Source: Desmodesmus armatus
Lineage: Eukaryota > Chlorophyta > Chlorophyceae > Sphaeropleales > Scenedesmaceae
Length of the DNA stretch: 64,000 nt
Direction: 5' to 3'
NCBI GenBank assembly: GCA_007449985.2
Contig: VIIQ02000600.1
Span: forward strand, 733,751 to 797,750
Of the stretch, positions 1 to 19,244 are shown piece by piece. The position numbers were made by a program, and so were the translations under genes. The notes beneath the pieces were generated by a model. It ran no database searches, was not told the origin of the DNA, and worked only from the letters and a program-made list of their open reading frames with translations. Each line of letters starts with the position of its first letter. Within the stretch, counting starts at the first letter, position 1.

Positions 1-77
1 CGGTGAATCCTGCTCACTCACAAGGTGAAGTAGCTCCACATGTCACAGCAGGGGTTGCCACACTCTTGATACACTAA

Positions 78-8888
<8,811 letters not shown>

Positions 8889-9480
8889 GCGGTGCGCGTG
8901 CTAGCATGCATCTGTAACTATGGACCCAGAGCGGCAAGAGAGCGGCTTTATAAACAGCATGTATGCAGTTTACCGATGCAGTTTACCTCTAGATTTTGCA
9001 CAATTGGGACGGGAGTTATCTGGCCCAGTTGATCATGATAATTGCAGAGGTACAACCTGAGGTTGCAGACTGACCACGCAACCCATTTCACCCCAAACTG
9101 TCCCTCCATTGTCAGCCATGAGCAGTGCAAGGCAAGCACTGAGGCAAGGCCTGCAACCAGTGTCTCAAGTACTACATCAGTCACATTGAATGCCATTACT
9201 AATGTCAGTGACGGCTGTGGCATGAGTTGAACATGCCCAACAGGTGTGCGCCTTGCAGCACACACACTGCAGGTCCCACACAGCCATGTATGGGCAGGGC
9301 GAACCTGCCCACACACCTTCCGCCAGCATGTCTAGCCTCAGTGAGACACAACAGCGGGGTGGTGAGGTAGGGTCAGCATTGTTGTCCCCGTCAAAATGCA
9401 GCATGCAGGCAAACAACATACACTTACCCACTTACCCTCCACAACAGTGCAGCATCACTGACACTGAAGCTGGGCTGTAG
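8889..9480. other. Intergenic, nothing recognised
   Basis: Immediate 3' flank of the ATAD2-like gene. No conserved coding segment, repeat or RNA gene was seen. Confidence 0.5.
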
Positions 9481-9810
9481 GCTGCTGCTGCTGCTGGCTG
9501 CTCCAAAGGTGTCCCCTCAGGACGCACAAAGACACGCCACTCGGCCACACCAACAGCCAGGCTTTTGTGCTTCCTGGTGTGTCGTGACCTATGGCACAGG
9601 GATCGCCCCACACCCCCTCACTTTCGCATGCGGGTTAGGCATGTGTGAGACAACGGACTTTTTCAGGCCAAAGGCCCGTGCACATATCCCAAGTGGTGTT
9701 GCTGAGCTGTCCTGTTCTAACCACTTGGTGCTGTGAGCAAGCGCGGGGTGGTGATGTGGCTGTTGCTGTTTGCCACCCCAACACCTGGCCACAGCACTAT
9801 TGGGGATACC
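9481..9810. repeat. 330-bp direct repeat, copy 1
   Basis: Near-identical to 10077-10405. Starts at a GCTGCTG run and ends at TATTGGGGATACC. The copies start 596 bp apart. The ends are not TG...CA and no coding region lies between, so this is not an obvious LTR pair. Confidence 0.85.
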
Positions 9811-10076
9811 TTGGAGCAACCCTGCGCAACATGCTGCCTACGTTACTGACCTGCAAGGTAGCAAGGCAATGCAGAGGCAGTGTCATAAGGCGCACCCAAC
9901 TGGTGCAATGAGTGCGACAAGGAGGAACAGCGAAGGGAAAGCCCCATTGTGTTGCAGCACTGCTGTGCTGACCTTGAGCTTCTCTACACAGGGTATCCGC
10001 ATGCTGGTATCTGCATACAACCACTGTCAATGACCCTCCTTGGTTGCTTACCTGCAAAGCTGTGTGTCGCAACAGG

Positions 10077-10405
10077 GTTGCTGCTGCTGCTGGCTGCACC
10101 AAAGGTGTCCCCTCAGGACGCACAAAGACACGCCACTCGGCCACACATACAGCCAGGCTTGTGTGTTTCCTGGTGTGTCGTGACCTATGGCACGGGGATC
10201 GCCCCACACCCCCTCACTTTCGCATGCGGGTTAGGCATGTGTGAGACAACGGACTTTTCAGGCCAGAGGCCTGTGCACATATCCCAAGTGGTGTTGCTGA
10301 GCTGTCCTGTTCTAACCACTTGGTGCTGTGAGCAAGCGCGGGGTGGTGATGTGGCTGTTGCTGTTTGCCACCCCCACACCTGGCCACAGCACTATTGGGG
10401 ATACC
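10077..10405. repeat. 330-bp direct repeat, copy 2
   Basis: Second copy of the repeat at 9481-9810. It diverges sharply after GGGGATACC. Confidence 0.85.
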
Positions 10406-12626
10406 ATTGGTGGCAGCTGCTGCAAGCTGTGCCTGTAGTGACTGTGGGCCCCCTGCAGATGCATGCACAGTGCTGATATATGGCTCGTAGCAGTGGTTGA
10501 AAAGCGAGCAGCAAGCACCAGTTCAAACCGGTCTGGAGGAAAACAAAACTGCGATGTACATGTCCTGTGCCGCTGCTCCTCTCACCTGCTCTCGCCTGCC
10601 CCGCTGATGCGTGGGGTGAACCACTTAACCTGCAAGGAGTACAGCCGTGTTATGGGAGCTGGAAACGCAAGCTGCTTCCCGTGGCGAATCCTACACTACA
10701 GTACAGTACAAACAGCGGTGCAGCTGGTGGTGTGGACGAACAAATCATGCCATCATGTAATTTTCAGTACAGATGAAGCTGTAGATGCAATCAGGTTGAG
10801 TACCTACTTCAGCTAGGATGTTACTGCTCATTCCTTGCCTACACTTGAGTGACCTGTCACATTGGGTGTGCGGTACTACCATCATAATGACTTCGTTGAA
10901 CCATTGTTGGCTGTACAAATTTAGTACTGGTATGACTGGTCGTGGGAGCCATCCAGGAAGGCCCGAAGCATTTTGCCCTTCAGGGGTGTTCCTCAACTCC
11001 TAATCCTGTTCTTTCATCTCAACTCACCTCTTGCTCAGCTGTGAGGGGACACCTACAGATTTAGTCACGCGTCAAGTGCAACCATACCACGCAGCAGTGC
11101 ATAGGGCATCTGAGTTAACCCCTGGGACCATTGGTGGGATCAGCACAGCAGCTGCTGCAGCACCAACACTGGAGCCTTGCTGTTGGTGGGTCGCTGGATA
11201 CAAGCGGTCTTTACAGACGATGCCCAATTTGGTCAATCCGCCGCAGTGGGGAGTTTCGGAAGCTATGCTGTCCCCCAGGGTGCAGGCAGCATGAACTTGC
11301 CAGCAGCAGCGATCCGCACGCAAAATGTGTGCCCTATGGCTGATGGACACTTTGGTGAAACATGCAAGAATTACGACCTTGCAGTCCCAATGACAGGCCA
11401 GGACGTGCCACAGGTACATCAGCACTCAGGATGCAAGCAAGTTCGTGCTGATCCAGCCAAGGCTTTACACGTACTTGTATCCCTAGTTGCAGATCTTGGC
11501 TAATTCCCATGCACAAGGTGACCGTCACATCTCAGAATGCAGTCTCCGGATCAATCTCACTCAAAGCTGAGCCCTACAAAGGTCAAAGGACCGACCAACC
11601 AGGACCAACCTGGACCAACTCAAGAATACACACCCCGGTACTGTGGCGGTACTGCCTCTGCAGCCAACATGGCCATGATGGGACACCATGTGCTCCATGG
11701 ATGTGCTGCAGGCTGTAAACATCAACATGTATGCAAGCCTGCTGATTTACCCCATCTCAAACTTGACCACCATTGCTAGTCCCTAGCAGACAGCTACTCA
11801 ACCAAATCACAACAGCTGGCGACAACCGCCATCACACAAGATCAGCCAGGTAGGGCGTGGGCCAAACCTGGCCCAGCCGCCCAGGTAGCATGACTGCTGC
11901 TTCTTGCACAACCAACACAACTGCCGGCACAGACACAGCATGATGTAGTCACGGCAAAACATCATTGAGTAAGTTACCACCAGACAACACCCAGCTGGTG
12001 CCTTCAGCAACTTGTTCTGTCATCAGCAAGATACAAACCAAAATTGTAGAAGATGACCCTGCACATGCTTGCGCGGCACAATGCCACAGCTTAGGGTCCG
12101 ACCCTCATATTTCCGCTTACAGGCTATGCTCGTCTGGCAACCTTCAAGGCAAGCTGGTGCAGTCTGCCAGGCTGCGAGCCCAGCACGTGATATTAGGACA
12201 ACTGCCAACTTGACAATGTCAGTCGCAGTAGTAGGGTACCCCTAGAATGGCAGCTTTTGACATGAGTTGTGTCGCATCAGCTGGACCAAGCCACACAATC
12301 TATGCAGCTGCAGAAAGGTCAGGACAACACATGCCACATCACATGTACCAACACTGGACACAACAGGCTATGGCTGGTAAGTCCCGTCTTGCCTTATCAG
12401 TGCAATATGCTGCGACTCAACTGCTGTTGTTTCCCAACCAAATGCCGCCCCCGGCGGCAAGGCGCCTCAGGGCTGACCGCAACCACATGGTGTGTGCACG
12501 TCAACGTCACTGAGTGACACAAAGAGGAGGGGTGGTTGGGTGTGGTGCCAGCGGCTGTTTACACAGCGGCCACATGCCTCCTGTGCCATCCAGACAGAAC
12601 CAGGCTGATGTCAATACTCCAGACCG
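10406..12626. other. Intergenic, no gene recognised
   Basis: Several short open stretches (for example 11177-11503) give no recognisable family and cannot be joined by convincing splice sites. Could hold decayed coding sequence or an old repeat. Confidence 0.4.
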
Positions 12627-12638
12627 TTTTTTTTTTTT
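12627..12638 (-). other. Poly-A tail of the LINE
   Basis: Twelve Ts on the plus strand, read as A12 at the 3' end of the minus-strand element. Confidence 0.8.
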
Positions 12639-12908
12639 GGGGAAGAAAATGTTACACGCAGACACATTCGCCACACATCAATGGCATTGCCTGCCAGGGT
12701 TGAACCGGTTGAAACACTAAGGTGGGGAAAAACCCCGATCCCCGTCAGTGGTTTGCACCACCTACACCAGATAGTAGCCTGATTCAAAGCAAGACAGCAA
12801 AGGAGACTTCATTGACATCCTGAGGCAACACGACAACCTTGTACAGAAGTGGGAAGCAAACAGCTAGGATCCAGCATGCAGCAGCACCAAGAAATACCCC
12901 TTGTCAGG

Positions 12909-15900
12909 TCAGATGCCCAAAGTCAGCCCAAGAAGGCGCGCCCGGCGCACTTTCATCTTGTACAGAGTGTATGCCAACGCAGACTGCTCTCCATGTTGAA
13001 ACACTGATCGCACACATTCAGGGTCGTCCAGTACCACAGCATCAGACAGGGGGAAGGCCGGGCAAGCGGCGCGCAAATCATCGTAAACAGGGCACTCCAA
13101 CAGGAAGTGCTTCAAGTCTTCCACATTACGACTAGTTCTTGTCCTTGCCAGTACAGCTTGGCGGTGGGCCAGGGTAGCATCCTCTCCACAACACACTCGA
13201 CACAGGCGGTCAGCACGGGGCACAGAGACCCTTCGCTTACGTCCCTGTTCTATTTCAAGGTGGGCTGAACCAATACGCAACTGGGCAAGGTTACGCGCTA
13301 CATCAAAGGGCAGGCACAACTTGATATGCGGAGGCGCATCGTCCCTTGAGAAGGGATTGAAGCCAGGATCTAGCGGGTAGACCCATGCATGATGTGTAAG
13401 CTTGTGAATGCCGATAGAAGGGGCGGAACGCGGGTCACCTTGGGTGAGACCTCGCCACCGGGCCCTGAATAGGGCAGCCAGCGCGGCCTGCACTGCAGAC
13501 TCCTCCCACCTCTGTTGCATCACCCAGTCAAGCGACTGCTGCCGCCAGTCACCAGCAAGCAACTGCAACGAGCACATAGTTTGCAGGAAACAAGAGGACC
13601 AACACTCCCGACAACCTGCAAGTGCAAGCGCTACATCCTCACGCCACACACACCCCGCCAGGGATCTCGGCTGATCGTCACGAGCATCAGACAACTTTGT
13701 CCACCATCGCGCAGCCAGCACCACCCAGTGATACATAATGGGTCGACGATGCATGTCCCTGTACACGACATCAGTGGCAATGCCTTTGATAGACCCAGTC
13801 GTGATGCGCAAGAACGATGTGTGTACCTTCTCGGCCTGGGTATCGTAAGGCGTGTTCTGCAGGCGCTTAGCAAATATCGCGGGTCCCCATATGTGAGATG
13901 CATACGAAAGGACTGGCTCAACAAGTATATCGAACATTCTGCACTTGATGTCAAACTGAGTCAAACAGGAGCGGCGACAACGGGTCAGCATGGCATGCAT
14001 TGCCTTGCTGCCAGACACCGCCAGAGCATCAGAGGCGCCCAGAAGCCCACGGGTCTCATGCACGCGCACACCCAAATAGACGTACTCACTTTGCCGCGCA
14101 ATCTCGCGCCCTCGATACACAAGACGGAACCCTGCCGGCACCTTCATGCCCCGCTGGCGGAAACAAACGGCACAAGTCTTGTGCGGGGCAAGATTCACCT
14201 CCATCCCAAACAGGTGGCAGAACACACTCAACACATCAACAAGCTCCTGCAATTCGCCCTGCTCAAAGCTCAGGAGACCAACGTCATCAGCATACATGAC
14301 ATCTGGCACATGCAGCCCACTAAGCACCGGCCCTGCCCCTGGCAGCTTATGCCTGAACATGTAATGCAAGAGCTCTATGAACAAGCCAAACAAGAGAGGG
14401 CTAAGCTCGCTACCCTGCTTGGTGCCAGAGGCTGTGGTGAAAACCTCACCCAGCTCACCATTAACGGCCACCTGACAGCAAACACGGTCATACATGGAGA
14501 TCAGCATGTCCATGAAGGGACCATGCACTCCCAATTCGCGACACCGCTCAAGCAAGAGGTCTCGCCTCACCGTATCAAAAGCCTTCTTAAAATCAACAAA
14601 CACCACATACAAACGCCGCCGCTGATGCCGGGCCACACTGATGAGGTGGTTGAGCGTGAAGAGTGCATCAAGTGTACCATACCCAGGCCTGAAACCACAC
14701 TGAGTAGGGGCACGAAGAGAGAGCAGGGATGCCAGCCGCTCAAAACGCTGATTCATGAGACGCTCCAACAGGCGAGAGAATACATGCGACACAGAAATCC
14801 CTCTGTACTGGTCCCTTACCGCCAAGGCAGCAGGGCTAAGGGACTTCGGCACCGGAACCAACTTGCTGGTGCGCATAACCTCTGGTACACATGCACATGA
14901 GAGCATGGCCTGCAACAACCACTGCGCACACTCGACCACAACAGGGGAAGCAGGCGCTGCGTCGCCCCCAGAGCCACCCTCTCGGACAGGAGCACATGCC
15001 AGCCTCAACAGCTCACCCGTCAGACCCTGTGAATCAGGGGCTTTGCCTGTCGGCAGAGCCATACACTGTTGTACCTCAGCATATGAGACAGGCTCATTGA
15101 GCGCAGCCATGGCAGCTGGGGCACCCCTAGGGGCTGCCGCATACAACTGGTGTTTGAGAGCCACCTCCTCTGCGCCCAAGGACTGAGGCTCAGGTACCCT
15201 CCCCAGAAGATCCCGAAAGTACCCTGTCCAAGCTGCCACATCTGTCAGCGGTGTTTGCGGGGGCTGTCCACCAAAAAAGGCCCTCCAGTAATCCTTCTGG
15301 GTGTGGCCAAAATATGTTTCCAACATATCAACCTGGACCCGCATCTCATGCTCCCTCTTTTTGCGCTTACAGCAGCGCTTGTACTCACGGCGCGCAGCCT
15401 CAAGGGCCTGCCGTGCAGCCGGGCAGCCATTGTGAGCCCCATAGACCATCCCTCGGCTCTCGTGCCATGCACCCCATGCCACATCCAACTCCCGCGACAG
15501 GCGCCGACACTCTGCATCATACCAGGGCTGGTCCCTTCCCGTAGGCTGCACGCCCCGGTCTTGGACGCTCCTGTCCCCCCCAGCACACAACATAAGCTGT
15601 TCTGTAAATTGCTGGAGAGCATCCTCAACAGGGACATCACCAGACTGCCAAGCTTGCAGCATGGTATGAAAAAAGCCCTCGCGCCGCAAGAGAGCACCAG
15701 TGTACCCTGAGCCAGGAGTCGGACGATACACCCGGCCCCTCCTCCCCCTGCGCGGAACCTCATAACAACGCCTTGGCAAATCAGTGATTGACACATACAG
15801 GCCACAGTGATCTTTGGAGGCAGACGGCTTGAACGGCAGCACCCGAAAAGACTCCACCAAGCCATACAGGGAGGTGGAAGCGCACGCCAAGTCTACCACA

Positions 15901-16676
15901 CTAGCGCCAACAGAACCAGCAGACAGTGGGTTAGATACACAAGTGAACTCACCATCCTGATCCCCCGGCGCCCTACCATTGAGCACAACAGAAGACACAG
16001 CAAACAAACCCCCAAGGAACTCCACCGCTCGCGACCGGTTGGGTACCGACAGGTCCATAGAGCTCCTTTGAGGAGGGACACAGCGCAGGTGATGTATTGT
16101 GGGCAACACAGAGGGGTCACTGAGGCCGGGGGGTACTGCCATATTGCTCGGGACGTCACAACTGAGGGTGCCCAGGCGGACATTTAGATCACCCAGCACC
16201 AGATGCTTGTCCCCCCTGGCCTCAGCCTCACGCAACCCAGCAAACAAAGCAGCCAAGGGGTCAGGGTCAACCACCCCTGAAGCATACACCGCTGAACCGG
16301 GGGGGCTGAAGTAACACACTGCGACTGTGAACCGGAACGCCGGCACCACCAACCACACGATCCCCGCTGCAGGGTCACTCGCAACACGAAGCCCAGCCCC
16401 CAGACTGATAGGGGAATCCCTTCTGACATACACTGTCACGCCCCCATGGGGCCTGCCACGGGCAGGCCGTGGCCTAACACAGTGATAGACATCATACCCA
16501 GGCAAGAGGCCCTCTACATCACCCACCGTGTCACTCGTCAACATAGTCTCAACAAACCCGTACACATCACAGTCAAGGTGCTGCTCCACCGCACTAGGAA
16601 TTCTAGCTGCTGCCATACCCCCCACATTCTGCACTAGAAGCTGGATATCAGTGGCCTGTGCATCAGGGCTGGTCAA
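12909..16676 (-). CDS. LINE ORF2: APE endonuclease and reverse transcriptase
   Basis: About 1,255 codons. The N-terminal endonuclease/exonuclease/phosphatase domain starts within the first 15 residues (QNVGG), with GDLNVR near residue 162 and SKDH near 288. The reverse transcriptase lies around residues 560-830 with FVDFKKAFDTV (about 695), GTKQGSELSPLLFG and catalytic YADD (about 795). A Cys/His cluster (CRVCC ... HFLLECP) sits near 1160-1215, as in other L1 ORF2 proteins. It nicks target DNA and primes reverse transcription there (family knowledge). There is no ATG at the start: the frame opens just after an in-frame stop, the first start-like codon is TTG at 16676-16674, overlapping the ORF1 stop, and the first ATG lies inside the endonuclease domain. 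Translation therefore probably depends on coupling to ORF1. Confidence 0.93.
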   Translation of the reverse strand: MTSPDAQATDIQLLVQNVGGMAAARIPSAVEQHLDCDVYGFVETMLTSDTVGDVEGLLPGYDVYHCVRPRPARGRPHGGVTVYVRRDSPISLGAGLRVASDPAAGIVWLVVPAFRFTVAVCYFSPPGSAVYASGVVDPDPLAALFAGLREAEARGDKHLVLGDLNVRLGTLSCDVPSNMAVPPGLSDPSVLPTIHHLRCVPPQRSSMDLSVPNRSRAVEFLGGLFAVSSVVLNGRAPGDQDGEFTCVSNPLSAGSVGASVVDLACASTSLYGLVESFRVLPFKPSASKDHCGLYVSITDLPRRCYEVPRRGRRGRVYRPTPGSGYTGALLRREGFFHTMLQAWQSGDVPVEDALQQFTEQLMLCAGGDRSVQDRGVQPTGRDQPWYDAECRRLSRELDVAWGAWHESRGMVYGAHNGCPAARQALEAARREYKRCCKRKKREHEMRVQVDMLETYFGHTQKDYWRAFFGGQPPQTPLTDVAAWTGYFRDLLGRVPEPQSLGAEEVALKHQLYAAAPRGAPAAMAALNEPVSYAEVQQCMALPTGKAPDSQGLTGELLRLACAPVREGGSGGDAAPASPVVVECAQWLLQAMLSCACVPEVMRTSKLVPVPKSLSPAALAVRDQYRGISVSHVFSRLLERLMNQRFERLASLLSLRAPTQCGFRPGYGTLDALFTLNHLISVARHQRRRLYVVFVDFKKAFDTVRRDLLLERCRELGVHGPFMDMLISMYDRVCCQVAVNGELGEVFTTASGTKQGSELSPLLFGLFIELLHYMFRHKLPGAGPVLSGLHVPDVMYADDVGLLSFEQGELQELVDVLSVFCHLFGMEVNLAPHKTCAVCFRQRGMKVPAGFRLVYRGREIARQSEYVYLGVRVHETRGLLGASDALAVSGSKAMHAMLTRCRRSCLTQFDIKCRMFDILVEPVLSYASHIWGPAIFAKRLQNTPYDTQAEKVHTSFLRITTGSIKGIATDVVYRDMHRRPIMYHWVVLAARWWTKLSDARDDQPRSLAGCVWREDVALALAGCRECWSSCFLQTMCSLQLLAGDWRQQSLDWVMQQRWEESAVQAALAALFRARWRGLTQGDPRSAPSIGIHKLTHHAWVYPLDPGFNPFSRDDAPPHIKLCLPFDVARNLAQLRIGSAHLEIEQGRKRRVSVPRADRLCRVCCGEDATLAHRQAVLARTRTSRNVEDLKHFLLECPVYDDLRAACPAFPLSDAVVLDDPECVRSVFQHGEQSALAYTLYKMKVRRARLLGLTLGI

Positions 16677-18052
16677 TACGCGTCTGCATCCAGGCCCGCA
16701 AACTCATCCCCCGCCGCTGCTGCTGATGCCGCTGCACCTGCGCCCCTAGGGGAGCGGGGCTCCCGTGCCAGCTGCACCCGCTCCCAGTACGAGCGCCCGC
16801 TAGGGCCCCGCACCTCCTTTTCCAGAACAGCCCCTGACCAGCGCACCCTGACACCCCGGGCCTTCAAATCCTTGGCTGTGGGCGTCATGGCCCGCCGCTG
16901 TGCTTTCTCCTCCTCATTGAGCAGCTTCTCCACATACACCGGCTGGCGCTGGTAGGCGAGGCTCGTGCGGGTGCGGCCACCCAGCACTGTGAACTCAAGC
17001 TCCTTGCTCCTCAGCAGGATCTTGTACAGAGCCATGGGCCGCCGGCCAGAGGCCCCACCAGGGGGCTGGTCCCCTGGCCTACCACCTCCAGCCGCTGCTG
17101 CTGCTGCCCCGCTCCCCCTGTGCTGCTCGCCAGCTGCACTGTGTTGTGCCCTGCCGCCGCTGCTGCCAACCCCTGCCCCGGAGCCCGCCCCGCCTGAGCT
17201 GCCGCCCGGACCCTTCGGAGCATAGACAACTGCCACAGACAGGATGCTGCCCTTGCTGATGGTGCCAGCAGCAGCAAGGGCCTCACCCACCCGGTCGGGG
17301 TGCCAGCCAGCTGGCGCCCAAGCGCCGACAGCACCCTGGGCAGCTTGCTGAGTACGCAGCCGCTGCTGGTCCTCCTGAAGCTCCTTGATGGTGCGCTGCA
17401 GGGCTTTCACATCCCGCTTGAGTTGCGCCTGCTGCATAAAGGCCTGCGCACCCTTGTCTGCGGCGTCCTGCAGCTGCTGGGCAGAGTCGCCGCTGTGGAG
17501 GCCGGCCTTCTGCAGGTAACCCAGGGCTGTCTTGGCGTCGTTACGCACCCCGCGCACTGCCACCCCCAGCTGCTCTGTTGTGGCACCCAGCTGCTCCACC
17601 TGGGTGACAAGCCCAGCCACCGCGGCTGCATCAGCGGGCGTGCTGCCCCCACTGCTTCGCTGCGCTACCGCCCGCTCAAGCCGCTGCAGTCGCTGCTGCA
17701 GACCCCTAGTGTCTTCCTGAAGAGCCAGGGTGTCCCCTGTCACTATCGCACACATCGTAATGTTGCGCTGGATAAGGCCGCTCATCAGCAAGCTGACAGC
17801 TGACGTCTCCTGCAGATACTGCTGCACTGTAGGGTCCTGACCCTGGGGACCCTCCTGCACCTGGCGGCCAAGCTGCTCCAAAGCCTTGAATCGCTCCTGC
17901 AGCTGCTGCAATAGCTGAGCCGGGGAGGCGGAGCTGTCCAAGGGGAGTAGAGGCTGCGTAGGGTCTGTGGGAGGGGACCCTTCCTCTTGCTGCTGCTGCT
18001 CCGGCGGCACCTCCTGCTGCTCCTGCTGCTGCTGGGCTGCGTTGCTTGGTTG

Positions 18053-18089
<37 letters not shown>

Positions 18090-18616
18090 GACTGCTGCGG
18101 TGGGAGCTGTGGTTGCTGCTGATCCTGCTGCTGCGTGCGGGCAGTGTGTGATTGCTGCTGGTGCGACTTAGATCCGCCCCGAGGCTGCCCCTGTCGCTGC
18201 TGCTGCTGCTGCTGCTCGAGAGGGTTCATCAGAACTGCCATCCTGGCGGCCTTGCCAGCGGCAGCCCTGGCCTGGGACCCAGTACTGCTGGCTGAGCCTG
18301 GGGGCCGCTGTCCTGGCAGGGTTTGCTGCTGCTGCTGCTGCTGTCCTGCCCTGCCCTGGTCCTGAGAGCGCTGCAGCTGGACGTCAGATGTCTGCTGAGC
18401 GCCCGCACCAGCCGCAGATTGGCTGGCTTTGGCAGCCCGGGCCCGTGTGGTCACAGGGTGAACTGCTGCAGCTGCAGGGTGGGTCCCTGCGTTCGCTCCC
18501 TCTGCACCATGCCTGCTGCTGTCGCCGTTTTTGAGGCCCTTTGGAGCTGTGCTGCCCCGTGGCTGTGCCGCCGAGCCCTCACCGGGCTGCTTTGTCGGAC
18601 TACGTGGCACCATCAT
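16673..18616 (-). CDS. LINE ORF1 protein, Gln-rich with coiled coil
   Basis: 647 codons from ATGATG at 18616 to TGA at 16675-16673. The N-terminal third is low complexity, with Gln and Pro runs encoded by CAG repeats. The middle (roughly residues 220-440) is rich in heptad-like Leu/Gln/Glu segments consistent with a coiled coil, and the C-terminal region is basic and Gly/Ala-rich. No CCHC knuckle or RRM was evident. By position it is the ORF1 RNA-binding chaperone of an L1-type element; the domain type is inferred from context, not from a motif. It ends in the overlap with ORF2. Confidence 0.8.
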
Positions 18617-18814
18617 TGATGATGGCCGTTACGAGGCTTGTAGGTCAGCCAGACCCGCCCAGCTGCCCAGAGCCCACGCTAAGCCCTTTAATAACTATAC
18701 TAAACTGTTCTAGGCTAAATGCTAGCCAAGCTGTCGCTGCCAGTTCGGTTCACAGTTCAAGTGCTGTAGACGAGACACGAGAACGAAACGAAACGAAAAC
18801 GAAACCTAATTGTC

Positions 18815-18902
18815 ATCATAGTTATCCCTAAGGGATGCATAAAGGGACTACTTCAATGATCATAGTTATCCCTAAGGGATGCATAAAGGGACTACTTCAA
18901 TG
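18815..18902. repeat. 44-bp perfect tandem duplication near the LINE 5' end
   Basis: Two identical 44-bp units (18815-18858 and 18859-18902), each containing ATCATAGTTATCCCTAAGGG. The position 200 bp upstream of ORF1 fits a duplicated 5' UTR segment or a scar of insertion. Confidence 0.85.
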
Positions 18903-18995
18903 ATGCGCACTGTGGGTGTTGCACAACCTGTGCCATCAAACGACAACTCACTGGCTACTGGTCATGTGCCTGCGTGTTGGCATCACCTGCAGTGT

Positions 18996-19050
18996 TTGTC
19001 TCACTCACTCACTCACTCACTCACTCACTCACTCACTCACTCACTCTCCT
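18996..19050. repeat. CTCA microsatellite
   Basis: About 13 CTCA units between the LINE and the 3' end of the Tudor gene. No gene was seen in 18903-19244. Confidence 0.9.
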
Positions 19051-19244
19051 CTCACTCACTCACGCACACACGCACTCACATACACTCACACTCTGAATAT
19101 CACTCACCCATCGAACATCAGTCACTCTCACTCTCATTCTCTCGCTGCCTCATATCGCAGCACGTCAGCTAGCTGGCTATTTCAGCCAGCCAACACTCGA
19201 TTTACCGTCCCAGCATGCCCCTTACACCCACACCCGCTGCCCCC

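Larger units (their letters stand above)
12627..18616 (-). mobile_element. L1-type non-LTR retrotransposon (LINE), nearly intact
   Basis: Two long open reading frames on the minus strand, ORF1 (18616-16673) and ORF2 (16676-12909), are followed by about 270 bp of 3' UTR and a 12-base A tract (T12 at 12627-12638 on the plus strand). ORF2 has an N-terminal APE-type endonuclease, a central reverse transcriptase and a C-terminal Cys/His motif, the layout of L1-clade LINEs. Neither ORF is interrupted, so the insertion is young or still functional. The 5' end is not delimited: it may extend to the 44-bp tandem repeat at 18815-18902. I could not find a convincing target-site duplication next to the A tract. 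Confidence 0.9.

Noticed and set aside
9481..10405. LTR retrotransposon
   Set aside because: Direct repeats lack TG...CA ends, the space between them is about 265 bp and no polymerase or integrase is present.
10515..10540. tRNA T-arm-like GTTCAAAC
   Set aside because: The flanking bases do not pair as a T stem and no acceptor or anticodon arm was found.
13515..14900. 461-codon plus-strand frame
   Set aside because: Antisense shadow of the LINE reverse transcriptase ORF2.
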